Shown piece by piece: positions 1 through 6,412 of a stretch of DNA of 6,412 nt. The translations under genes and the position numbers were made by a program. Location of the stretch: the NCBI GenBank assembly GCA_016183945.1, contig JACPDP010000018.1:1-6412 (forward strand), given 5' to 3'. The first letter of the stretch is position 1, and every line of letters starts with the position of its first letter. The notes under the pieces were generated by a model. The model searched no databases. It was not told where the DNA came from and was given only the letters and a program-made list of their open reading frames with translations. Source of the stretch: Magnetospirillum sp. (GTDB lineage: Bacteria > Pseudomonadota > Alphaproteobacteria > Rhodospirillales > Magnetospirillaceae).

Positions 1-76
1 GTGGGGGCCCAACGAGCGTGAGCGAGGCGGGAGTGGTGCCGCCGGACGAACTCCCGCGCTTCGCTTGGGCCCCCAC
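1..76. repeat. Large imperfect palindrome upstream of obgE
   Basis: The outer arms are a perfect 12-base inverted repeat: GTGGGGGCCCAA at 1-12 and TTGGGCCCCCAC at 65-76. A second perfect 8-base pair of arms lies inside: GCGGGAGT at 27-34 and ACTCCCGC at 50-57. These flank a 15-base loop, and the bases between the two stems pair partially with bulges. No T-run follows, so it does not look like a classical intrinsic terminator. It could be a REP-like dispersed palindrome or an RNA structure at the end of an upstream transcript. The outer arm begins at base 1, so the element may extend to the left of the window. The pairing is seen directly; any role is inference. Confidence 0.7.
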
Positions 77-81
77 CCCGG

Positions 82-110
82 CCCTCCCCCCGCCTAGCGG
101 CAGGGGAGGG
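82..110 (+). other. GC-rich hairpin in the obgE leader
   Basis: CCCTCCCC at 82-89 pairs with GGGGAGGG at 103-110. CCGC at 90-93 continues the stem with GCGG at 97-100, leaving a 3-base loop and a 2-base CA bulge. The hairpin ends 18 bases before the obgE start codon and just ahead of its ribosome binding site. The downstream sequence AGTTATAG is not a T-tract. It may end an upstream transcript weakly, or it may be a 5' leader structure affecting obgE expression. The base pairing is seen; the function is unknown. Confidence 0.55.
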
Positions 111-116
111 AGTTAT

Positions 117-122
117 AGGTGG
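117..122 (+). promoter_or_regulatory. Ribosome binding site of obgE
   Basis: AGGTGG lies 6 bases before the ATG at 129. It is a reasonable Shine-Dalgarno match at normal spacing and supports that start. I could not find a convincing -35/-10 pair in the 128 bases in front of the gene, so the promoter is probably upstream of the window. Confidence 0.6.
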
Positions 123-125
123 TGA

Positions 126-2400
<2,275 letters not shown>

Positions 2401-2404
<4 letters not shown>

Positions 2405-3687
2405 CAGGTTCTTCCAAACGTGACGTGGATGGCACGCTCGACATCCAGCTCTTGATGGAGAACGCCGGCCGAAGTGCCAAGGAGGCGGGGCGGAAGCTGG
2501 CCCTTGCGCCAAGCGAGAACAAAGACAACGCCTTGCGCAAGGCGGCCGATATCCTGCGCCAGAACGCCGCAACAATCCTGGCGGCGAACGCCAAGGACAT
2601 GGCCGCCGGCGAGGCCAAGGGCCTCACCACGGCCATGCTCGATCGCCTGATGCTCAACGAGGTTCGTGTCGAGGCCATGGCGAAGGGGCTGGAAGACGTT
2701 GCCGCGCTGCCCGATCCCGTCGGCCGTGTGCTGGCGGAATGGACGCGGCCCAACGGGCTGGTGATCTCGCGCGTCGCGGTGCCAATTGGCGTCATCGGCA
2801 TCATCTACGAGAGCCGTCCCAACGTTACCGCCGACGCCGCCGGTCTTTGCATCAAGTCCGGCAATGCCTGCATCCTGAGGGGCGGGTCGGAGAGCCTTCA
2901 TTCTTCCTGGGCGATCTACACCTGCGTCCGGCAAGGTCTCGCCGATTGCGGCCTGCCCGCCGACGCGGTGCAGATGATCAATACTCCCGACCGGGCGGTT
3001 GTCGGCGCCATGCTGCGCCTGTCCGACTACATCGACGTCATCGTGCCGCGCGGCGGCAAGTCGCTGGTGGCCCGCGTGGTGGGGGAGAGCCGCATCCCGC
3101 TGTTCCAGCATCTGGAAGGCATCTGCCACACCTATGTCGACGCCGCCGCCGATCCGGACATGGCGAAATCGGTGGTGCTCAACGCCAAGCTGCGCCGCAC
3201 CGGCGTCTGCGGCGCCACCGAGACCCTGCTGGTCCACCCCAAGGCCCCGTGGCAGCCGCTGGTGGCGGCCCTGCTCGACGCCGGTTGCGAGGTGCGCGGC
3301 GACAAGGCGGTGCAGGCGGCGGACGGCCGCGTGCTGCCGGCCTCGGAGGAGGACTGGCGCACCGAATACCTCGACGCCATCATCTCGGTACGGGTGGTCG
3401 ACGGCGTCACGGCGGCGGTGGAGCACATCAACACCTATGGCAGCCACCACACCGAGGCCATCCTGACCGGGGACGCGGCGGCGGCGAAGGTGTTCCTGGA
3501 GGGCTGCGACTCGGCCATCGTGCTGTGGAACGCCTCGACCCAGTTCGCCGATGGCGGCGAATTCGGCATGGGCGCCGAGATCGGCATTTCCACCGGCAAA
3601 CTGCACGCCCGCGGCCCGGTGGGGGTGGAGCAGCTGTGCACCTTCAAATACGTGGTGCGGGGAAACGGACAGTGCCGGCCGGGGTGA
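2401..3687 (+). CDS. proA: Gamma-glutamyl phosphate reductase
   Basis: Reduces glutamyl-5-phosphate with NADPH to glutamate-5-semialdehyde, the second step of proline synthesis; it acts on the unstable ProB product, so adjacency to proB makes sense. The 428 residues have the aldehyde-dehydrogenase-like fold. Visible landmarks are the ESRPNVT segment (137-143), the catalytic cysteine at about residue 270 in RRTGVCGATETLLV, NTYGSHHTEAI (345-354) and the family signature GMGAEIGISTGK (389-400) leading into LHARGPVGVEQL. The ATG start overlaps the proB stop by 4 bases. The first 200 or so codons use noticeably more A/T at third positions than the rest and than neighbouring genes: hand counts give 62-65% GC in samples of the first 520 bases, against about 74% at 3241-3400. 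The protein nonetheless looks complete and functional. Confidence 0.97.
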
Positions 3688-3711
3688 CGCTGTGACAGTG
3701 AAGCATCGGCC

Positions 3712-4323
3712 GTGACACACTTCCCGCCCAACCCCTGGGGCGACCGCCGCCGCCGGTCGGTCGGCCTGCTGGGCGGCTCGTTCAATCCGGCCCATGCGGG
3801 GCATCGCCACGTCGCCGAGCTTGCCCTCACCCGGCTGGGCCTCGACGAGGTGTGGCTGCTGGTCAGCCCGCAGAATCCCCTCAAGCCGGTGGCCGGCATG
3901 GCGCCGCTGGCCGAGCGGCTGGCTGCGGCGCGAGGCCTTGCCGGGCGCCATCGCCGCCTCCGCGCCACCGCCATGGAGCAGGCGCTCGGCACCCGCTACA
4001 CCGCCGACACCCTGGCCGCGCTCCGGCGACGCTTCCCGTCGACCCGCTTCGTCTGGCTGATGGGGGCCGACAACCTGCTGCAGGTGTCGCGCTGGGAACG
4101 CTGGACCGACATCTTCCGGGCGGCACCGGTTGCGATTCTCGCCCGTGGACCTTATTCTCATAAGGCATTGGCTGCGAAGGCGGCCCGTCGCTTCGCCCGC
4201 CACCGGATCGTTTCGGGGCGGGCGCACGGGCTGGCCGGGCGAACGCCGCCGGCTTGGGTCTTCCTGCACACCCGGCTGCACCCCGCCTCGGCCACCGCCA
4301 TTCGGGCCGCACGGCATTTTTGA
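3712..4323 (+). CDS. nadD: Nicotinate-nucleotide adenylyltransferase
   Basis: Transfers AMP from ATP to nicotinate mononucleotide, giving nicotinate adenine dinucleotide, the penultimate step of NAD synthesis. The 203-residue protein shows the nucleotidyltransferase Rossmann signature GGSFNPAHAGH (21-31), which contains the H-x-G-H ATP site. It also shows SPQNPLKP (52-59), the family block MGADNLLQVSRWERW (117-131) and the C-terminal PASATAIR (191-198), equivalent to the ISSTxIR ATP-binding loop. The GTG at 3712 is the only usable start in this frame between the proA stop (same frame) and the GGSFNP motif. Its ribosome binding site is weak (GTGAAG about 10 bases upstream), so translation may depend on ribosomes finishing proA 24 bases earlier. 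The gene ends 5 bases before the rsfS start. The obgE-proBA-nadD-rsfS order is a familiar alphaproteobacterial arrangement. Confidence 0.94.
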   Translation: MTHFPPNPWGDRRRRSVGLLGGSFNPAHAGHRHVAELALTRLGLDEVWLLVSPQNPLKPVAGMAPLAERLAAARGLAGRHRRLRATAMEQALGTRYTADTLAALRRRFPSTRFVWLMGADNLLQVSRWERWTDIFRAAPVAILARGPYSHKALAAKAARRFARHRIVSGRAHGLAGRTPPAWVFLHTRLHPASATAIRAARHF

Positions 4324-4328
4324 GGAGA

Positions 4329-4703
4329 ATGAACATCATCCAATCCCCCGTTCCGACTTCGCCCAGCGCGGAGCGCCTCGTCGAGCTGGTGTGCGCCTCG
4401 CTCGACGACGACAAGGCCGAGCAGGTTACCGTCATCGACCTGCGCGGCAGAACCTCCATCGCCGACCACATGGTCATCGCCACCGGCCGCTCCTCGCGCC
4501 AGGTGGGAGCCATGGCCGATCACCTGATCGAGAAGCTGAAGCATGCCGGCCAGGGCGCCACCGCCGAGGGCGTGCCGCAGTGCGACTGGGTGCTGATCGA
4601 CGGCGGCGACATCCTGGTCCACCTCTTCCGCCCCGAGGTGCGCGCCTTCTACAATCTGGAAAAGCTGTGGGCGGTGGTGGAGCCCCAGGCGGCGGCGTCC
4701 TGA
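4329..4703 (+). CDS. rsfS: Ribosomal silencing factor RsfS
   Basis: This is a 124-residue protein of the RsfS (DUF143/Iojap) family. Members bind ribosomal protein uL14 on the 50S subunit and block joining to 30S, lowering translation under nutrient limitation. The conserved core is visible: LDDDKAEQVTVIDLRG (25-40), SIADHMVIATGRSSRQV (43-59) and the C-terminal block CDWVLIDGGDILVHLF (85-100) ending with YNLEKLW (108-114). The ATG at 4329 fits the family length. The GAGGAG just before it is separated by only 1 base, closer than usual, so a TTG at 4320 (adding three residues) is a possible alternative. The open frame extends further upstream inside nadD, but that part has no family similarity. 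It lies 5 bases after nadD and 6 before rlmH, in line with a shared transcript. Confidence 0.95.
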   Translation: MNIIQSPVPTSPSAERLVELVCASLDDDKAEQVTVIDLRGRTSIADHMVIATGRSSRQVGAMADHLIEKLKHAGQGATAEGVPQCDWVLIDGGDILVHLFRPEVRAFYNLEKLWAVVEPQAAAS

Positions 4704-4709
4704 CGGTCG

Positions 4710-5168
4710 ATGCGTCTCCACCTGCTCGCCGTCGGCCGGGCCAGGCCCGGACCGGAGTTGGAGCTGTATCGCCAGTATGCCGCGCGTCTGTCGCCGTCCC
4801 TCGCGCTCAAGGAGGTGGAGGAAAAGCGGCCGCTGACGGCCCCCGAGCGCAAGGCCCGTGAGGCCGAACTTCTGCTGGCCGCCTTGCCCGTCGGCGCCGT
4901 GGTGGTTGCCCTGGACGAACGCGGTGGCGTCCTCGGCTCGGTGGCATTCGCCCGGCGGCTGGAGCAGTGGCGCGACATCGGCACCAACGACCTCGCCTTC
5001 CTGATCGGCGGCGCCGACGGGCACGGCGACACGGTGCGGCAGCGGGCGCAGTTGCTGCTGTCGCTGGGCGCCATGACCTGGCCGCACATGCTGGTGCGCG
5101 CCCTGGTGGCCGAGCAGTTGTGGCGAGCCCAGGCCATCCTGGCTGGGCACCCCTACCATAGGGCGTGA
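4710..5168 (+). CDS. rlmH: 23S rRNA (pseudouridine-1915) N3-methyltransferase
   Basis: This is a SPOUT-fold methyltransferase that uses S-adenosylmethionine to methylate N3 of pseudouridine 1915 in helix 69 of 23S rRNA, in the intact 70S ribosome. The 152-residue length matches the family (about 155). The N-terminus MRLHLLAVGR is typical. The SAM-binding knot is visible in LDERG (68-72), FLIGGADGHG (97-106) and the nearly invariant LSLGAMTWPHMLVR (117-130). The C-terminal GHPYHR (147-151) closes the active site. The start at 4710 lies 6 bases after the rsfS stop and has only a poor ribosome binding site, which suggests coupling to rsfS. In many alphaproteobacteria rlmH is followed by gpmI and peptidase genes; here an unrecognised gene follows instead. 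Confidence 0.96.
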   Translation: MRLHLLAVGRARPGPELELYRQYAARLSPSLALKEVEEKRPLTAPERKAREAELLLAALPVGAVVVALDERGGVLGSVAFARRLEQWRDIGTNDLAFLIGGADGHGDTVRQRAQLLLSLGAMTWPHMLVRALVAEQLWRAQAILAGHPYHRA

Positions 5169-5225
5169 GCGCTCTTGAATTTGCGGCGCCTGTAGCGCAA
5201 GGTCGCCGTTGGCGGTGGAATATAA

Positions 5226-5231
5226 GGGGAG
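5226..5231 (+). promoter_or_regulatory. Ribosome binding site deciding the start of the gene at 5237
   Basis: GGGGAG, within AAGGGGAGA, lies 5 bases before GTG 5237 and is one of the best Shine-Dalgarno matches in the window. It favours 5237 over the in-frame GTG at 5165. That GTG overlaps the rlmH stop as GTGA and has no clear binding site of its own. Confidence 0.6.
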
Positions 5232-5236
5232 ACGGG

Positions 5237-5746
5237 GTGGACGACGCGGACATTCCCCCGGAGGAAGTGGCGGCTTATACCGAGTATCGCGCCAAGGTTC
5301 AGGGAACCAACATCAGCGCGCAAAGCCTGCTGGCAACCGATTATCTCAACCTGTTCAATGAGATCGTGATGTTGCTCGACATGCTGCCGGACATGCCGGA
5401 CATGATTGAAGATTGCAAGGCGTGGCAGCCCAAGAGTTACCAGGAGCACTTTGCCGATTCCACGTTCTCGGATCGCCAACTGGCCATCGAGGCCTATGAC
5501 CACGTTCCCAGCGTCTATAAAAAGCCGTTCGAGGAGACCCTCGCACAACTGAATGCCGTCCTGCTGACCGGCATCAGCCGCCTGGACGAAGAAATCGCCG
5601 CCGGCATCGAGCCCGAGGTGTTTGGAGAACACGTCCGCGCCATCTCCCGCACCGCCCAGGCGCTGATGGATTGGGCCAACGCCATCATCCACGGCTCCAA
5701 CCGCGCCATGGACCAGGGCGAAATCGACGGCATGCTGAATCTTTAG
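5237..5746 (+). CDS. Unrecognised 169-residue helical protein with FliM/CheZ-like C-terminal motif
   Basis: I do not recognise the family. The protein is soluble, acidic and apparently mostly helical, with no signal peptide or membrane segment. It has a central stretch rich in aromatic and acidic residues (KSYQEHFADSTFSD, 66-79, then EAYDHVPSVY, 85-94) and a helical C-terminal half. The last residues read MDQGEIDGMLNL (158-169). They resemble the CheY-binding peptide at the N-terminus of FliM (SQxEIDALL type) and, by position, the C-terminal CheY-binding tail of CheZ. I see no DFQDLTGQ phosphatase motif of CheZ, so it should not be called CheZ. GTG 5237 is chosen for its strong binding site; a GTG at 5165 would add 24 residues of low-quality sequence. 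GC is about 57% at 5241-5400 against about 72% in rlmH, and 12 of the first 45 codons end in A or T, which may mean different expression or origin. A conserved Rhodospirillales hypothetical is the most likely identity. Confidence 0.85.
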   Translation: MDDADIPPEEVAAYTEYRAKVQGTNISAQSLLATDYLNLFNEIVMLLDMLPDMPDMIEDCKAWQPKSYQEHFADSTFSDRQLAIEAYDHVPSVYKKPFEETLAQLNAVLLTGISRLDEEIAAGIEPEVFGEHVRAISRTAQALMDWANAIIHGSNRAMDQGEIDGMLNL

Positions 5747-6264
5747 GGCTGCCCCGCAGGCTCCGCCTGCGTGTCAATCCGCCCCAGTGCTGCCGCCAAC
5801 TCCTGCCACGGTCCGATCTCGAAATACATCCGTGCCCGCCCCGAGGTGGAGGGCACCACGAACAGCGGGATACCGTCCAGCGTCTCCGGCTGGCGGCCAT
5901 AGCCGACGGTGCGGCGGCCGAAATAGGTGCAGGCGGCGAATTTGCTGTCGAAAGCGATCAGGCCCGGCCGTTGGCAGCGCATCTTTCCGACGAAGCCGGC
6001 GACATCGAACCCGGCCGGGCTCAACTCGGCGTCGGCGCCCCACTCGATCTTGTTGAGGTCGGTGAGGCCGATGCCGTAGTGCAGCACCTGGGCGTACTCG
6101 CGCGGCGCCAACTGCCGCGGCGTCAGACCGACCTCGAACAGGGTCTTCCAGAAGATGTTGCCGGGATGGGCGTAGTAGGCGCGCGCCTCCTTCGAGGCGC
6201 GGCTGGGCGCCGTGCCGCACAACACCAAAGCGAGGCCATCCGCCAGCACGTCGGGAACGATCAT
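5743..6264 (-). CDS. mug: Mug-like G:T/U mismatch-specific DNA glycosylase
   Basis: This 173-residue protein of the uracil-DNA glycosylase superfamily most resembles proteins annotated as mismatch-specific (Mug/TDG-type) glycosylases, which remove uracil or thymine mispaired with guanine in base excision repair. Visible blocks are LVLCGTAPS (13-21, motif I), YYAHPGNIFWKTL (30-42), the following GLTPRQL (46-52), GIGLTDLNK (64-72) and VVPSTSGRA (136-144, motif II). In E. coli Mug motif I is GINPG with an asparagine that positions the water, and motif II is NPSGLS. Here they are GTAPS and PSTSGRA, so this is a variant subgroup and its substrate range is uncertain. The ATG at 6264 agrees with the expected N-terminus (a short lead such as IVPDVLADGL before the first strand). 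Its 3' end overlaps the convergent neighbour by 4 bases. A putative IS end lies 10 bases upstream of the start, so the native promoter and ribosome binding site may be disrupted. Confidence 0.9.
   Translation of the reverse strand: MIVPDVLADGLALVLCGTAPSRASKEARAYYAHPGNIFWKTLFEVGLTPRQLAPREYAQVLHYGIGLTDLNKIEWGADAELSPAGFDVAGFVGKMRCQRPGLIAFDSKFAACTYFGRRTVGYGRQPETLDGIPLFVVPSTSGRARMYFEIGPWQELAAALGRIDTQAEPAGQP
5755..5771. terminator. Small hairpin at the convergent gene ends
   Basis: CGCAGGC (5755-5761) and GCCTGCG (5765-5771) form a perfect 7-base stem with a 3-base loop, starting 9 bases after the stop of the plus-strand gene. It lies inside the last codons of the minus-strand glycosylase gene. 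No T-tract follows on either strand, so this is at best a weak or Rho-assisted terminator for the plus-strand transcript. The hairpin is seen; the role is inferred from its position. Confidence 0.35.
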
Positions 6265-6339
6265 CCCGCCAGTCTAGTAGCCTGCGTCAACTAATTCGAA
6301 ATGTTTTAATGATTCGCTCTGTCGCGAGGCGATCGTGAT

Positions 6340-6346
6340 GGAGGGG
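6340..6346 (+). promoter_or_regulatory. Ribosome binding site of the IS transposase
   Basis: GGAGGGG precedes ATG 6350 by 3 bases. The spacing is tight, and an in-frame ATG at 6338 and a GTG at 6335 are alternative starts that would add four or five residues. The conserved family N-terminus begins at MSEKRYIVRL, which favours 6350. Confidence 0.45.
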
Positions 6347-6349
6347 ATT

Positions 6350-6412
6350 ATGTCGGAGAAGAGATACATCGTCCGGCTGACGGAAGACGAGCGGCAACAC
6401 CTCAAGGGGCTC
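6350..6412 (+). CDS. IS630-family transposase, N-terminal fragment (runs off the window)
   Basis: Only the first 21 residues are present: MSEKRYIVRLTEDERQHLKG plus one leucine. The pattern YIVRLTEDER followed by a leucine-containing helix is characteristic of the N-terminal helix-turn-helix region of IS630-type (Tc1/mariner-related) DDE transposases, where the segment precedes the DNA-binding helices. The DDE catalytic domain would lie beyond the window, so I cannot tell whether the gene is intact, or frameshifted as is common in this family. The AT-rich non-coding stretch upstream and the CTAG junction support an IS rather than a chromosomal regulator. The identification rests on a short stretch and on family memory. 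Confidence 0.75.
   Translation, partial: MSEKRYIVRLTEDERQHLKGL

Larger units (their letters stand above)
6275..6412 (+). mobile_element. Left end of a putative IS630-family insertion sequence (truncated by the window)
   Basis: An abrupt AT-rich stretch begins near 6275 (15 G/C in 6281-6320, counted by hand) in otherwise GC-rich DNA. It leads within 75 bases into an IS630-type transposase start. IS630 elements insert at TA, and one subgroup (IS870-like) uses CTAG; a CTAG sits at 6274-6277, so I place the boundary at its TA, within a few bases. The right end and its inverted repeat lie outside the window, so the terminal repeats cannot be verified here. The element points away from the glycosylase gene. 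Confidence 0.65.

Noticed and set aside
113..118. TTATAG as a -10 box for obgE
   Set aside because: It overlaps the ribosome binding site region, would leave almost no leader, and has no -35 at proper spacing.
5209..5226. TTGGCG and TATAAG as a promoter for the gene at 5237
   Set aside because: The spacing between the two boxes is only 6 bases, and the AAGG of TATAAGGGG belongs to the ribosome binding site.
6262..6290. TTGACG on the minus strand at the IS end as an outward -35 driving mug
   Set aside because: At 16-18 bases spacing the only candidate -10 is GGGATG or similar, which overlaps the mug start codon and does not resemble a -10.
6291..6316. TTTAAT (6304-6309) as the -10 of the transposase promoter
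   Set aside because: It is plausible in an AT-rich stretch, but no -35 match lies 16-18 bases upstream, so it is not supported.

Overview
The window is a GC-rich (about 70%) chromosomal segment from what looks like an alphaproteobacterium of the Rhodospirillales (Magnetospirillum/Phaeospirillum-like). That assignment rests on the protein sequences, the strong preference for G or C at third codon positions, and the gene order obgE-proB-proA-nadD-rsfS-rlmH. It is an inference; no database was searched.

Bases 1-128 are a non-coding leader. They hold a large imperfect palindrome (1-76) and a compact GC hairpin (82-110), followed by the obgE ribosome binding site. Bases 129-5168 form a tight six-gene block on the + strand, and several of its start codons sit in or next to the previous stop codon. 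The genes are obgE (ribosome-assembly GTPase), proB and proA (first two steps of proline synthesis), nadD (NAD synthesis), rsfS (ribosomal silencing factor) and rlmH (23S rRNA pseudouridine methyltransferase). The block joins ribosome biogenesis and silencing with two housekeeping biosynthetic pathways. Close packing suggests co-transcription and translational coupling, at least for obgE-proB-proA and for nadD-rsfS-rlmH.

After rlmH the character changes. A small unrecognised protein gene (5237-5746) has clearly lower GC and its own strong ribosome binding site. It ends in a short motif resembling the CheY-binding peptides of FliM and CheZ. It meets, tail to tail with a 4-base overlap, a minus-strand gene for a Mug-like mismatch/uracil DNA glycosylase (5743-6264). 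Ten bases upstream of that gene's start codon lies an abrupt AT-rich boundary, which I read as the left end of an IS630-type insertion sequence. The first 21 codons of its transposase run off the window end.

Most of the window is conserved housekeeping sequence and I see no clear new multi-gene system. The points most worth checking are the C-terminal motif of the unrecognised protein, the IS junction just upstream of the glycosylase gene, the altered active-site motif of that glycosylase, and a shift in base composition partway through proA. Apart from the 128-base leader and the roughly 85 bases between the glycosylase and the transposase, there is no long gene-free stretch.
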